From positions 310,001 through 374,000 of the forward strand of contig NZ_SELQ01000003.1 of the NCBI RefSeq assembly GCF_004145405.1: a stretch of 64,000 bases of DNA. The letters are read 5' to 3'. Origin of the DNA: Salipiger sp. IMCC34102 (GTDB lineage Bacteria; Pseudomonadota; Alphaproteobacteria; Rhodobacterales; Rhodobacteraceae). The notes under the pieces were generated by a model. That model ran no database searches. It was not told the origin of the DNA and saw only the letters and a list, made by a program, of their open reading frames with translations. The translations under genes were made by a program, and so were the position numbers. This document shows positions 14,059 through 22,666 of the stretch, in pieces. Position 1 is the stretch's first letter, and every line of letters starts with the position of its first letter.

Positions 14059-14097
14059 GTTCGTTCCATTTTGTTCCCCTTTGTTCTCATAAAGTTC
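14059..14097 (+). promoter_or_regulatory. Cluster of GTTC repeats containing a perfect alphaproteobacterial LexA-type site
   Basis: GTTC occurs at 14059, 14063, 14073, 14083 and 14094. The last two form GTTC-N7-GTTC exactly (14083-14097, spacer TCATAAA), the SOS box described for Rhodobacter and other alphaproteobacteria. The earlier copies are spaced ten bases apart and do not fit the consensus alone. The cluster sits between the recG stop and a 40-codon gene. LexA binding is inference. Confidence 0.55.
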
Positions 14098-14113
14098 TTT
14101 ACAGGTCGTTAAC
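14098..14113 (+). promoter_or_regulatory. CtrA-type box abutting the LexA-type site
   Basis: TTTA, seven bases (CAGGTCG), TTAAC: one mismatch to TTAA-N7-TTAAC. It begins at the base after the GTTC-N7-GTTC element and ends 44 bases before the start codon of the small membrane protein gene. Function is inferred from pattern and position. Confidence 0.45.
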
Positions 14114-14157
14114 CTTATGGAACAAACAGGCAACGCAAGACGGAACAGGAGGCCGCC

Positions 14158-14280
14158 ATGAGCAAGCAGATCACCGCAGCACTCGTCAGAGACCGCAGCA
14201 CGATCCTGTCGGATGCCCTTGGCCTCGCCTCGCTGGCCGTCATGTTGTTCGTCGGATTGTCCTTGCCCGGACTGGTCTGA
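14158..14280 (+). CDS. Small single-span membrane protein, possibly SOS/CtrA-controlled
   Basis: 40 residues: a short polar start (MSKQITAALVRDRSTILSDA) and one hydrophobic segment near 21-38 (LGLASLAVMLFVGLSL), ending PGLV. A strong ribosome site AGGAGG lies six bases before the ATG. The gene stands alone between recG and a good terminator. Its promoter region holds a perfect GTTC-N7-GTTC and an adjoining CtrA-like box. I recognise the general look of small conserved Rhodobacteraceae proteins but no named family. By analogy, Caulobacter has LexA-controlled tiny membrane proteins such as SidA that inhibit division; a similar role here is a hypothesis, not seen in the sequence. Confidence 0.7.
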   Translation: MSKQITAALVRDRSTILSDALGLASLAVMLFVGLSLPGLV

Positions 14281-14400
14281 CTGCCTCGCATCCGCAAGGT
14301 TCGCGATGCCCGTCCCACCGGGCTCGCCTGACCTGCCTGTCCTGATGCGCCGCGCGGGTTGCCCGCCCCGCGGCCGCCTTGCGGATGCACCACTTCGCCG

Positions 14401-14432
14401 CCGCCGCTGTCCTCAGCGTGCGGCGGTTTTTT
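14401..14432 (+). terminator. Rho-independent terminator after the small membrane protein gene
   Basis: CCGCCGC at 14401-14407 pairs with GCGGCGG at 14420-14426, an inner CTG/CAG pair extends the hairpin, and six T follow at 14427-14432. The convergent Fe-S scaffold gene ends at the next base. Confidence 0.85.
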
Positions 14433-14882
14433 CTATGAAGAGGTCGCCGCGGCGTCGTCGAGGGCGGCCAATGTCGCCTCGAAGGCCAGCAGAATTGAGG
14501 CGTGGCGGTTCTTGTAGTCGCGCGCGGGCTCCAGCACCTCGAGTTCCGCGAAGGGGGGCTGCGGCACCGGGCCGCCGTCCTTGAGCATCGCGTGAAGCGC
14601 GTCCCGGCCGGCCTGGATCGTGGCCCGGTCGAGGCCGACCACCGATTGCCCGACGACGGAGGCCGCGGCCTGACCCAGCGCGCAGGCTTTCACGTCCTGC
14701 GCGAAGCGCGTCACGGTCCGACCGTCGGTGCCCACGTCCACCGTGACGGTGGACCCGCACAGCGGCGAGCGCTTTCGGGCGGTGCCGTCGGGTGCCTCGA
14801 GCCGGCCGGCGTGCGGAAGCTCTGCCGCCAGCGCGAGGATACGGCTGGAGTAGAGTTTCATCATGTCGGTTTCGGCGGTCAT
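14433..14882 (-). CDS. NifU/SufU-like Fe-S scaffold homologue
   Basis: 149 residues from the ATG at 14882, preceded by AAAGGG. The fold pattern of IscU/SufU is visible: YSSRILALAAELPHAGRL, then SPLCGS with Cys42, then DVKACALGQAAAS with Cys67. Scaffold proteins of this family build Fe-S clusters on three cysteines. Here the position expected for the third cysteine reads NRHAS, with His128 in place of Cys. It may therefore hold a cluster or zinc differently, or have a related accessory role. It is divergent from hisI with a 65-base gap and convergent with the small membrane protein gene. No suf or isc genes are in view. Confidence 0.78.
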   Translation of the reverse strand: MTAETDMMKLYSSRILALAAELPHAGRLEAPDGTARKRSPLCGSTVTVDVGTDGRTVTRFAQDVKACALGQAAASVVGQSVVGLDRATIQAGRDALHAMLKDGGPVPQPPFAELEVLEPARDYKNRHASILLAFEATLAALDDAAATSS

Positions 14883-14947
14883 GCGTTGCCCTTTCGCGAG
14901 GTCCGCCATAGGTAAGGCCGCGATCCCGCGAAGAAAAGGCATGCCGC

Positions 14948-15298
14948 ATGACATTCGATCCCGCGACCCTGCGCTACAACGACGCCGGGCTGATCCCCGC
15001 CATTGCTCAGGATGCCACCAGCGGCGAGGTCCTGATGATGGCCTGGATGAACCAGGATGCCGTGGAGCGGACCTTGCAAACGCGCGAGGTCACCTACTGG
15101 TCCCGCTCGCGCGGGGAGCTCTGGATCAAGGGCAGGACCTCCGGCCATACGCAGGAACTGGTGGAATTCCGCCTGGACTGCGACCGCGATTGCCTCCTGG
15201 TCGCCGTGAACCAGACGGGTGCGGCCTGCCACACGGGCCGCCGGTCGTGTTTCTACACAACCGTCGAGGCGGGCGAAGAGGTCATCGACGACTCCTGA
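14948..15298 (+). CDS. hisI: Phosphoribosyl-AMP cyclohydrolase
   Basis: 116 residues, a stand-alone HisI without the HisE domain, as is common in alphaproteobacteria. The enzyme opens the purine ring of phosphoribosyl-AMP in histidine synthesis and needs zinc. The family motifs are all present: [38 protein letters not shown], the metal segment DCDRDCLLV, and [10 protein letters not shown] with its two cysteines. GAAAAGG precedes the start. The gene is followed by repeat copy B and then the convergent gluQ; other his genes lie elsewhere. Confidence 0.96.
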   Translation: MTFDPATLRYNDAGLIPAIAQDATSGEVLMMAWMNQDAVERTLQTREVTYWSRSRGELWIKGRTSGHTQELVEFRLDCDRDCLLVAVNQTGAACHTGRRSCFYTTVEAGEEVIDDS

Positions 15299-15318
15299 CC
15301 ATCGGCGCCTGCGGCGGG

Positions 15319-15361
15319 TGCGGGACGCCTCGCCGGCGGGGCGGATATTTCTGGAACAGAG
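15319..15361 (+). repeat. Dispersed intergenic repeat, copy B
   Basis: Forty of 43 positions match copy A at 881-923; the differences are confined to the four bases after ATATTT. It lies 20 bases after the hisI stop in the same orientation, before the convergent gluQ end. Confidence 0.8.
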
Positions 15362-15375
15362 CAGGCCCCTGCGCG

Positions 15376-16161
15376 TCAGAGGCCGACCATGGCGCGGATG
15401 TCCCGCGGCGTCGCCCCCTGTGCCCGGTAGAGCGAGAGGGCGCGGGCGTCGTCGCGCTTGGCCAGCCGCTTGCCGCTGTCGTCGCGGATCAGGCGATGAT
15501 GGTGGTAGGCGGGCGACGGCAGGTCGAGCAACTCCTGCAGGAAGAGGTGGATCGGGGTCGCCTCGGCCAGATCCTTACCACGGACCACATCCGTAACGCC
15601 TTGCGCGGCATCGTCGATTACGACCGACAGATGGTAGGAGGTGCCCATGTCGCGCCGCGCGAGGACGACGTCGCCCACCTTATCGGCGGATAAGGGTGTC
15701 TTGACAAAGGGTTGACAGGCGGCAAGGTCGAGGCGGAGGGCCGTGTCGCCGGGGCGCGGCCCGGTGCGCGGCTTGGTGCGGCAGATGCCGGGATAGACCA
15801 CGCCATCGGGTCCCATCGGCGCGCCTTCCTGCGGGGCGCTTGCGGCCTCGAGGATATCGCGGCGGTTGCAGGTACAGGGATAGAGCAGCCCGCGATCCCA
15901 CAGCGCATCGAGGGCCGCGTCATAGGCGGGCTGGCGATCCGATTGGCGCATCACCGGTGTGGGCCAGCGCAGACCGAGCCAGGCGAGGTCGTCAAGGATC
16001 TGCGCCTCCCACTCGGGGCGGGCACGGCTGCGGTCGATATCCTCGATCCGAAGCAGGAACGTGCCGCCCGCCGCCTGGGCGAGGTCCCATGCGGTGAGCG
16101 CCGAAAAGGCGTGGCCCAGATGCAGCGGCCCGGTGGGGGACGGTGCGAAGCGGGTGATCAC
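15376..16161 (-). CDS. gluQ: Glutamyl-queuosine tRNA(Asp) synthetase
   Basis: 261 residues starting at a GTG that overlaps the trmFO stop (GTGA). GluQ is a truncated glutamyl-tRNA synthetase without anticodon-binding domain that attaches glutamate to queuosine at position 34 of tRNA-Asp. The class I motif HLGH is at residues 14-17 ([16 protein letters not shown]), the KMSKS-like loop is KRLAKR near 233, and the metal-binding part has CTCN and [21 protein letters not shown] is also diagnostic. It is coupled to trmFO, so two tRNA-modification genes share a message. Confidence 0.93.
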   Translation of the reverse strand: MITRFAPSPTGPLHLGHAFSALTAWDLAQAAGGTFLLRIEDIDRSRARPEWEAQILDDLAWLGLRWPTPVMRQSDRQPAYDAALDALWDRGLLYPCTCNRRDILEAASAPQEGAPMGPDGVVYPGICRTKPRTGPRPGDTALRLDLAACQPFVKTPLSADKVGDVVLARRDMGTSYHLSVVIDDAAQGVTDVVRGKDLAEATPIHLFLQELLDLPSPAYHHHRLIRDDSGKRLAKRDDARALSLYRAQGATPRDIRAMVGL

Positions 16162-17519
16162 GCGGGCACGGGCTCGGTCTGCGCGAGCCAGGCGGACCAG
16201 TCGGCCTTGGCGCGGTCGGTATAGGCCTTGTAGCGGTCCTTGCGATTGCGCCGGCCGCCCTTGATGCCGGTACCTTCGAGCGGCGGGAAGAGCCCGAAGT
16301 TCACGTTCATAGGCTGGAACGTCTTGGCGTCCGCACCCCCCGTGATGTGGGTGACGAGCGCCCCCATGGCCGTGGTGTCGGGCACGGGCGGAAGCGCGAG
16401 GCCCCGCGCCTCGGCCACGGCGAGGCGGGCGGCAAGCAGGCCCATGGCGGCGGATTCCACGTAGCCCTCGACCCCGGTGATCTGGCCCGCGAACCGGATG
16501 TTGGGCTGCGACTTCAGCCGCATCTGCCCGTCGAGCAGGGTCGGCGAGTTGATGAAGGTGTTGCGGTGGATCCCGCCGAGGCGGGCGAACTCGGCATTCT
16601 CGAGCCCGGGAATCGTTTTGAAAACAGACTTTTGCGCGCCGTACTTCATCTTGGTCTGGAAGCCCACGATGTTGAACAGGGTCCCCAGCGCGTTGTCGCG
16701 ACGCAGTTGCACCACGGCGTAGGGCTTGGTCGCGGGGTCATGGGCGTTGGTCAGGCCCACCGGCTTCATGGGGCCGAAGCGCAGGGTCTCGCGGCCGCGC
16801 TCTGCCATGACCTCGATCGGCAGGCAGCCGTCGAAGTATTTCGCTGTCTCGCCCTCGTGGAACTCGGTCTTCTCGGCCGAGAGGAGCGCGTCGATGAAGG
16901 CCTCGTACTGGTCCTTGGTCATCGGACAGTTGAGGTAGGCGGTCCGCTCGTCCTTGGTCTCTCCCTTGTCGTAGCGGGACTGCATCCAGGCGGTTCCCAT
17001 GTCGATGGTGTCGGCATGGACGATGGGGGCGATGGCGTCGAAGAAGGCGAGTTGGTCAGCGCCGGTCTGCGCGCGGATCGCCTCGGCCAGCGCACCGGAG
17101 GTCAGCGGGCCGGTCGCGATGATCCATTGCCCATCGGTGGGAAGCGACGTGATTTCAGCGTCTTGCACCGTGATGTTCGTGTGCGCGCGCAAGGCGGCGG
17201 TGACGCTTTCCGCGAAGGGATCGCGGTCCACGGCCAAGGCGCCGCCGGCGGGCAGGCGATGCTTGGCCGCCATCTGCATGATGAGCCCGTCCGCCTGGCG
17301 CATTTCCCAGTGCAGAAGACCGACGGCGTTCTGCTCGTGATCGTCGGAGCGGAAGGAGTTGGAGCATACCATCTCGCCCAGGTTACCGGTGCGGTGGGCG
17401 AAGGTGCCGACCTGGGGGCGCATCTCGTGGATCACCACGCGCAACCCTGCGTTCGCGGCCTGCCAGGCGGCTTCGGACCCGGCCATGCCGCCGCCCACGA
17501 TATTGAGTGTCTGTGTCAT
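16158..17519 (-). CDS. trmFO: Folate-dependent tRNA (uracil-5-)-methyltransferase TrmFO
   Basis: 453 residues from the ATG at 17519 ([20 protein letters not shown]); an ATG 18 bases upstream is possible but lies within a strong hairpin. TrmFO forms ribothymidine 54 in tRNA using methylene-tetrahydrofolate and FAD. The FAD-binding dinucleotide motif [10 protein letters not shown], the segment [11 protein letters not shown] containing the conserved Cys, and the folate-side motifs ([58 protein letters not shown]) are all present. The 3' end overlaps the gluQ start by four bases. The hairpin at 17520-17544 directly precedes this start codon. Confidence 0.95.
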   Translation of the reverse strand: MTQTLNIVGGGMAGSEAAWQAANAGLRVVIHEMRPQVGTFAHRTGNLGEMVCSNSFRSDDHEQNAVGLLHWEMRQADGLIMQMAAKHRLPAGGALAVDRDPFAESVTAALRAHTNITVQDAEITSLPTDGQWIIATGPLTSGALAEAIRAQTGADQLAFFDAIAPIVHADTIDMGTAWMQSRYDKGETKDERTAYLNCPMTKDQYEAFIDALLSAEKTEFHEGETAKYFDGCLPIEVMAERGRETLRFGPMKPVGLTNAHDPATKPYAVVQLRRDNALGTLFNIVGFQTKMKYGAQKSVFKTIPGLENAEFARLGGIHRNTFINSPTLLDGQMRLKSQPNIRFAGQITGVEGYVESAAMGLLAARLAVAEARGLALPPVPDTTAMGALVTHITGGADAKTFQPMNVNFGLFPPLEGTGIKGGRRNRKDRYKAYTDRAKADWSAWLAQTEPVPA

Positions 17520-17544
17520 CCCCGCGATGTAGGCCATCGCGGGG
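17520..17544 (-). promoter_or_regulatory. Perfect 10-bp hairpin immediately before the trmFO start codon
   Basis: CCCCGCGATG at 17520-17529 and CATCGCGGGG at 17535-17544 form an uninterrupted stem with a five-base loop. Read leftward, the last G-run of the stem, the only candidate ribosome site, abuts the ATG at 17519. It could mask translation initiation or stabilise the 3' end of the upstream gene; there is no T-tract. Confidence 0.6.
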
Positions 17545-17558
17545 CATTGTGCAAAGGG

Positions 17559-18260
17559 TCAGAAGCCCGGGACGACGTCCAGCAGGCTGCGGGTGTCGAA
17601 GGTGGTGCCGCGGGCCGCGCCGAAGGCCACCTCGACCCCGAGCGAGACGAAGCCGTAGCTGTCGTCGCCCGCCGCGGTGTCACGGCTGGCCTGGCCCAGC
17701 TTGGCGTAGACGGAAGGGCCCCGAAGCATCCGGTATTCCGCGCCGATGGCGATCTGGCCGAACTCCGCGTCGTCGGTATCGGCGTAATCGACGTTCCCGA
17801 TGGCCGAGATGGCGGGCGTGATCCCGTAGCCGCCGTCGACGCCCACGATCGTGCCGTCCGCGTCACCGGTGACGGTGCCGAGGTAGCCGCCGACCTTGCC
17901 GTCCAGCAGGTCCGCGCCGCCTTCCAGGCCCACGAGCGTCGCCTCGAAGTCGTCGACGCCGTCGCGGGCCACGAAGAGACCGAAGGAGGTCAGGTCGTTC
18001 AGGTGATAGGTGCCGTGCAGGGTGACGTTGGTCCCGGTGTCGTCGGCGTTGTCCGAGTTGACGCCGCGTGCGTTGATGGAGGCGCTGGCGAAGGGGGCGA
18101 AGCCATACTCCAGCCCGCCGCTGTAGGAGACGTCGCCGAAATCGCTGCCATCGAGCGGGACGTTGTAGTCGATGCCAAGCTGGCCGCCGGTGACGCCCTG
18201 CGCCAATGCGGGGGAGGCTGCCGTCAGGAGGACGGCAGCGAAAGCTGCTTTATGGGTCAT
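17559..18260 (-). CDS. Outer-membrane beta-barrel protein, uncharacterised
   Basis: 233 residues with a clear signal peptide (MTHKAAFAAVLLTAASPALAQ). The mature part is Gly/Asp/Ala-rich with alternating hydrophobic residues and aromatic belts (LGIDYNVPL, GGLEYGFAPFASASINARGV, GTYHLNDLTSFGLFVARD), as in small porin-like barrels. No named family is certain. It ends about 40 bases before trmFO in the same direction; the hairpin between them may separate the transcripts. Upstream is gyrA, with a leader that contains long inverted repeats. Confidence 0.75.
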   Translation of the reverse strand: MTHKAAFAAVLLTAASPALAQGVTGGQLGIDYNVPLDGSDFGDVSYSGGLEYGFAPFASASINARGVNSDNADDTGTNVTLHGTYHLNDLTSFGLFVARDGVDDFEATLVGLEGGADLLDGKVGGYLGTVTGDADGTIVGVDGGYGITPAISAIGNVDYADTDDAEFGQIAIGAEYRMLRGPSVYAKLGQASRDTAAGDDSYGFVSLGVEVAFGAARGTTFDTRSLLDVVPGF

Positions 18261-18268
18261 GTTTACTC

Positions 18269-18309
18269 GCCTCTGGTCGTGGGGGTTCGGTCCCCCTTGG
18301 GCCAGAGGC
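18269..18309 (-). other. Long imperfect inverted repeat in the leader of the barrel-protein gene
   Basis: GCCTCTGG (18269-18276) pairs with CCAGAGGC (18302-18309), and inside it GGGGG (18281-18285) pairs with CCCCC (18292-18296). It lies within 50 bases upstream of the start codon at 18260, so it may be a structured 5' leader or part of the gyrA 3' end. Confidence 0.5.
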
Positions 18310-18321
18310 TAACGCGCGGGC

Positions 18322-18350
18322 GCGCGCCCGGCAAGTTCCACCGGGCGCGC
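18322..18350 (-). terminator. Candidate terminator hairpin after gyrA
   Basis: GCGCGCCCGG (18322-18331) and CCGGGCGCGC (18341-18350) form a perfect 10-bp stem with a nine-base loop, eight bases after the gyrA stop codon. No T-run follows, so it may act as a pause or 3'-end barrier. Confidence 0.5.
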
Positions 18351-18358
18351 CGCGCGGA

Positions 18359-21109
18359 TTACGAAGCGGGTGCCTCTCCCTCTGTGGCATCCTCGCCACC
18401 CTGGTCGGCGATCCAGGCGACGGAGGCGACCACTTCGCCCTTGGCGGTGTTGAACACCTTCACCCCCCCGGCGCCGCGCGAGCGGAAGGAGATCCCCTCC
18501 ACCGGCACCCGGATCGACTGGCCGGTGGAGGTTACCAGCATGATCTGGTCCGACAGATCGACCGGGAAGGAGGTGACCAAGGGGCCACCGCGCATCGCCT
18601 TGTCGGTGGCCATGACGCCCATGCCGCCACGCCCGCGCACGGGGTAGTCGTGGCTGGACGACAGTTTGCCCATGCCGTTCGCGGTGATCGTCAGGATCAG
18701 CGTCTCGGCCGCCGACATCTCGGCGTAGCGTTCCTGGGTGATCGCGCCGGGGGCCACGTCGTCCTCGTCGTCTGAGCCTTCGGCCTCGTCGGTGAGGCCC
18801 GCCATGGCGCGGCGCATTTTGAGGTAGGCGGCCCGTTCAGAAGCCTCGGCCTCGAAGTGGGGAATGATCGACATCGAGACGACCTCGTCGTCGCCGTTCA
18901 GCCGCACGCCCCGCACGCCGGTCGAGGCGCGGGAGTTGAAGACGCGCACATCCGTCGCGGGGAAGCGGATCGCCCGGCCGGAATTGGTGACCAGCATGAC
19001 GTCGTCGCTTTCGCTCGCGATGCGGGCGTTGATCAGGCGGATGTCCTCGCCCTCCTCGAACTTCATCGCGATTTTGCCGGCGCGGTTCACGTTGGTGAAA
19101 TCCGACAGCCGGTTGCGCCGCACGGTGCCCGCGGAGGTGGCGAAGACCACCTGCAGATCGTCCCATTCCGCCTCGTCGCGGTCCACGGGCATGATCGCGG
19201 CGATGGAGACGCCCGCCTCGATCGGCAGGATGTTCACGATCGCCTTGCCCTTGGCGGTGCGGCTGCCCAGCGGCAACTGCCAGCATTTCAGCTTGTAGAC
19301 CATGCCGGAGGTCGTGAAGAACAGAAGCTGGGTATGCGTATTGGCCACGAAGAGGGTGGTGACCACATCCTCTTCCTTGGTCTGCATCGACGACAGCCCC
19401 TTGCCGCCACGCCGCTGCGCGCGGAAGTCGGCCAGCGCCGTGCGCTTGATGTAGCCGCCGGAGGTGACGGTCACGACCATGTCCTCGCGCTCGATCAGGT
19501 CCTCGTCCATCATGTCCCCGGCCCAGTCGACGATTTCTGTCCGGCGGGGGACGGCGTGATTGTCGCGCACCTCGGTCAGCTCGTCGCGGATGATCTGCAG
19601 GATGCGCTCGCGCGACCCCAGGATCTCGAGGTAGTCCCGGATTTTCTTGGCGAGCTCCTGCAGCTCGTCGGTGACCTCCTTGACGCCGATCTGCGTGAGC
19701 CGCTGCAGGCGGAGTTCCAGGATCGCGCGGGCCTGCGCCTCCGAGAGGTTGTAGGTGCCATCATCGTTGGCCGTATGCGTGGGATCGTCGATCAGCGCGA
19801 TGTATTCCAGGATCTCTTCGGCGGGCCAGCGGCGGGTCATCAACGCCTCGCGTGCCTCGGCCGCGTCGGTCGAACGGCGGATCGTGGCCACGACCTCGTC
19901 GATGTTGGTGACGGCCACGGCCAGACCGCAAAGGATATGACTGCGCTCGCGTGCCTTGCGCAACTCGAAGGCGGTGCGGCGGGCGACGACATCCTCGCGG
20001 AAGTCGACGAAGGATGTAAGGAACCGGCGCAGGGTCAGCGTTTCGGGCTTGCCGCCGTTGAGCGCCAGCATGTTGCAGGCGAAGTTCGTCTGCATCGGCG
20101 TGAAGCGGAAGAGCTGGTTCAGCACCACTTCCGCGGTGGCATCGCGCTTGAGCTCGACCACCACCCGCACGCCGTTACGGTCGGATTCGTCCTGCACGTG
20201 GGCGATCCCCTCGATCCGTTTTTCACGGGCGGCCTCGGCGATGCGGTCGATCATGACCGACTTGTTCACCTGGTAGGGCACGTCGTCGATGACGATCGCG
20301 TAGCGGTCCTTGCGCAACTCTTCGACATGGGTGCGCGAGCGCATGACCACGCTGCCGCGCCCCTCGAGGTAGGCCTTGCGCGCGCCGGACCGGCCCAGCA
20401 TGATCCCGCCCGTGGGGAAATCGGGGCCGGGGATGTAGTCGATCAACGCCTCGGTCGACAGGTCCGGATCGTCGATCAGCGCCAGCGTGGCGTCGATGAC
20501 TTCGCCGAGGTTGTGCGGCGGGATATTGGTCGCCATGCCCACGGCAATGCCACCGGCCCCGTTGACCAGCATGTTGGGGAACCGCGCGGGCAGAACCGAA
20601 GGTTCGCGGTCCTTGCCGTCGTAGTTCAGCTGGAAATCGACGGTGTCCTTGTCGATGTCGTCCAGAAGGTAGCCCGCGACCTTCTGCATGCGGACTTCCG
20701 TGTAGCGGTAGGCGGCGGCCTTGTCGCCGTCCATCGAACCGAAGTTGCCCTGACCGTCGAGCAGAACGAGGCTCATCGAGAAATCCTGCGCCATCCGCAC
20801 CAGCGCGTCGTAGATCGCCGAGTCCCCGTGGGGGTGGTACTTCCCCATCGTCTCGGCAACGGGGCGCGAGGACTTCCGGTACGGCTTGTCGTAGGTGTTG
20901 TTGGTGTCGTGCATCGCGTAGAGGATCCGCCGGTGCACCGGCTTCAACCCGTCGCGCAGATCGGGGATCGCGCGGGAGACGATGACGGACATCGCGTAGT
21001 CGAGATAGGCGGTCCTGAGCTCGTCCTCGATGCTGACGGAGGGGCCGTCGTACTCGGGACGCGCGGGGCCGTCGTCGTCGCTTTCGGGGGTGTCCGGGAT
21101 GTCGGTCAT
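18359..21109 (-). CDS. gyrA: DNA gyrase subunit A
   Basis: Starting at the ATG at 21109 gives [13 protein letters not shown] and the usual length (916 residues); a further in-frame ATG 36 bases upstream is possible. GyrA cuts and rejoins DNA within the A2B2 gyrase. The catalytic tyrosine is Tyr136 ([10 protein letters not shown]), and the quinolone-determining positions are Ser97 and Asp101 ([17 protein letters not shown]), the drug-sensitive residues. The C-terminal region carries the GyrA-box-like sequence QRRGGKG and repeated propeller blades. An acidic insertion ([16 protein letters not shown]) interrupts the C-terminal domain. The terminal residues are acidic. Confidence 0.97.
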   Translation of the reverse strand: MTDIPDTPESDDDGPARPEYDGPSVSIEDELRTAYLDYAMSVIVSRAIPDLRDGLKPVHRRILYAMHDTNNTYDKPYRKSSRPVAETMGKYHPHGDSAIYDALVRMAQDFSMSLVLLDGQGNFGSMDGDKAAAYRYTEVRMQKVAGYLLDDIDKDTVDFQLNYDGKDREPSVLPARFPNMLVNGAGGIAVGMATNIPPHNLGEVIDATLALIDDPDLSTEALIDYIPGPDFPTGGIMLGRSGARKAYLEGRGSVVMRSRTHVEELRKDRYAIVIDDVPYQVNKSVMIDRIAEAAREKRIEGIAHVQDESDRNGVRVVVELKRDATAEVVLNQLFRFTPMQTNFACNMLALNGGKPETLTLRRFLTSFVDFREDVVARRTAFELRKARERSHILCGLAVAVTNIDEVVATIRRSTDAAEAREALMTRRWPAEEILEYIALIDDPTHTANDDGTYNLSEAQARAILELRLQRLTQIGVKEVTDELQELAKKIRDYLEILGSRERILQIIRDELTEVRDNHAVPRRTEIVDWAGDMMDEDLIEREDMVVTVTSGGYIKRTALADFRAQRRGGKGLSSMQTKEEDVVTTLFVANTHTQLLFFTTSGMVYKLKCWQLPLGSRTAKGKAIVNILPIEAGVSIAAIMPVDRDEAEWDDLQVVFATSAGTVRRNRLSDFTNVNRAGKIAMKFEEGEDIRLINARIASESDDVMLVTNSGRAIRFPATDVRVFNSRASTGVRGVRLNGDDEVVSMSIIPHFEAEASERAAYLKMRRAMAGLTDEAEGSDDEDDVAPGAITQERYAEMSAAETLILTITANGMGKLSSSHDYPVRGRGGMGVMATDKAMRGGPLVTSFPVDLSDQIMLVTSTGQSIRVPVEGISFRSRGAGGVKVFNTAKGEVVASVAWIADQGGEDATEGEAPAS

Positions 21110-21187
21110 CGGGTCTGCTTCTACGCCAGTTCTGGGTTGGGGCAACCTAGCCCGTACCGCATGTTGTGTGCAACTGCGGAAGGCCGT

Positions 21188-21261
21188 GGATCGCGCCTTT
21201 CAGGCGCGATCCCTGGGGCTCTGCCCCAGGTCCCGGGATATTTTCGGCCAGAAGAAGGGGG
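21188..21261 (+). repeat. Double-hairpin intergenic repeat, copy C
   Basis: Two perfect hairpins in tandem: GGATCGCGCC/GGCGCGATCC (21188-21197 and 21203-21212) and CCTGGGGC/GCCCCAGG (21212-21219 and 21223-21230). They are followed by GGGATATTTTCGGCC and AGAAGAAGGGG. The GATATTTTC-CAGAA part resembles copies A and B. It fills the gap between arginase and gyrA, in the direction opposite to both genes. Confidence 0.7.
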
Positions 21262-21278
21262 CGCGCGCGCGCTTTGCG

Positions 21279-22202
21279 TCAGCCGTGGCTGCGAGTGGGG
21301 CGGTCGAAGACGCGGCGGCCCAGAAGCGAGGCGGTGAGATCCACCATCAGCGAGGCGGTCTTGCCCCGGTCGTCGAGGAAGGGATTGAGTTCCACAAGGT
21401 CGAGCGATGTGACGCACCCTGCGTCGCAGAGCATCTCCATCACCAGGTGCCCTTCGCGCACCGTGGCACCGCCCGGGACGGTGGTGCCCACGGCAGGGGC
21501 CACGGCGGGGTCGAGGAAATCGACGTCGAGCGAGACGTGCAGCATGCCGTCCGCCTCCGCAACGCGCTGGAGGAAGGCGGCGAGCGGCGTGCGGATGCCG
21601 TCCTCGTCGATGCGGCGCATGTCGACCACGTCGACGTCCATGTCCAGCAGGGCCGCATGTTCCGCGCCGTCGACGCTGCGCAGGCCGAGCATGCAGATGT
21701 TGGCGGGATCGACCTGCGCGGGGACGGGCGGAAAGCCCTCGAACCCGTCGCGCCCGATGACGTAACCCACCGGCGTGCCGTGCAGGTTGCCGCTGGTGCT
21801 GGTGGCGGGCGTGTGGATGTCGCTGTGCGCGTCGAGCCAGAGCGCGAAGAACGGCCGGCCCTGCGCCTTGGCATGGGCGGCCATGCCGGACACGGTTCCG
21901 AGCGCCAGCGCGTGATCGCCGCCTAGGAAGATCGGCAGGCCGCGCGGGGCGGCCTCCTGCGCGGCCTGCGCCAGGGTCCGGGTCCAGCCGACCGTTTCCG
22001 AAAGCGCGTGGACGGCCGGGTTGGGGTGATCCGGGACGGTGACATCGGCGGGGGAGAGGTTGCCCAGATCTTCCACCGTGTGGCCCAGGGTGGTGATCGC
22101 CTCCGCCAGGCCCGCGGTGCGGTAGGAATCGGGACCCATCAGGCAGCCGCGGCGGCGCTTGCCGCAGTCCACGGGGGCGCCGATCAGGATGCAGTGGGTC
22201 AC
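21279..22202 (-). CDS. rocF: Arginase
   Basis: 307 residues from a GTG at 22202 that shares GTGA with the dsbB stop. Arginase hydrolyses arginine to ornithine and urea with a binuclear manganese centre. The metal motifs are intact: GGDHALALG, DAHSDIHTPATSTSGNLHG and SLDVDFLDPAVAPAVGT. The N-terminus VTHCILIGAPVDCGKRRRGCLMGPDSYR matches the family. Length is normal. Translational coupling to dsbB is probably a matter of compact gene packing. Repeat copy C lies just beyond the stop. Confidence 0.92.
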   Translation of the reverse strand: MTHCILIGAPVDCGKRRRGCLMGPDSYRTAGLAEAITTLGHTVEDLGNLSPADVTVPDHPNPAVHALSETVGWTRTLAQAAQEAAPRGLPIFLGGDHALALGTVSGMAAHAKAQGRPFFALWLDAHSDIHTPATSTSGNLHGTPVGYVIGRDGFEGFPPVPAQVDPANICMLGLRSVDGAEHAALLDMDVDVVDMRRIDEDGIRTPLAAFLQRVAEADGMLHVSLDVDFLDPAVAPAVGTTVPGGATVREGHLVMEMLCDAGCVTSLDLVELNPFLDDRGKTASLMVDLTASLLGRRVFDRPTRSHG

Positions 22203-22666
22203 AACGGGGTCTCCTCGGGGTCGGGGGCGCGGGCGGCGGCGATCCACAGGACCATCAGCCCGAGCGAGAACAGCGCGTTCCAGCTGGGCATCGACAGGCC
22301 GAGGAACGCCCAGCTCACCTGGTCGCACATGATCAGGCGCGGGCCGTCCAGCGACAAAAGATCCCCGCTCAGCGCGCCACCGCCGCCGCCGGTGCAGGAG
22401 GCGGGACCGTCCCACAAGGCCCGCTCCACCCCGGTGTGCCAGATGCCGATGCCGGCGGTGAGCGCGGTGGCCAGGGCGCCCGCCCAGGCCCAGGCCCGGT
22501 GCGGCACGGTGAAGGCAAGCACGCCCAGCGCGATCGCCGCCATGTGCGGCCAGCGCTGCCACAGGCACATCTGGCAGGGCAGGTAGCCCAGGAACTGGAA
22601 CAGGTAGGCCCCGGCCAGCAGCAGGGTCGACCCGGCGGCCGCGAGAAAGATCAGGGTGCGGGCCAT
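22199..22666 (-). CDS. dsbB: Disulfide bond formation protein DsbB-like
   Basis: 155 residues from the ATG at 22666. Four membrane segments are apparent. DsbB reoxidises DsbA and passes electrons to quinones. The first periplasmic cysteine pair is in LPCQMCLWQR, and the second pair is spread over PASCTGGGG and LIMCDQVSW. The start shares TGATG with the preceding membrane protein gene, and the stop overlaps the arginase start, so these three genes form one coupled run. The Gly-rich loop (TGGGGGALSG) between the second pair is longer than in E. coli. Confidence 0.9.
   Translation of the reverse strand: MARTLIFLAAAGSTLLLAGAYLFQFLGYLPCQMCLWQRWPHMAAIALGVLAFTVPHRAWAWAGALATALTAGIGIWHTGVERALWDGPASCTGGGGGALSGDLLSLDGPRLIMCDQVSWAFLGLSMPSWNALFSLGLMVLWIAAARAPDPEETPL

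Noticed and set aside
14059-14076. Upstream GTTC copies (14059, 14063, 14073) as further LexA boxes
   Set aside because: Spacing is four and ten bases, not the eleven-base period of GTTC-N7-GTTC; only the 14083/14094 pair fits.
18857-21337. Rightward frame opposite gyrA
   Set aside because: Antisense shadow of a full-length gyrA.
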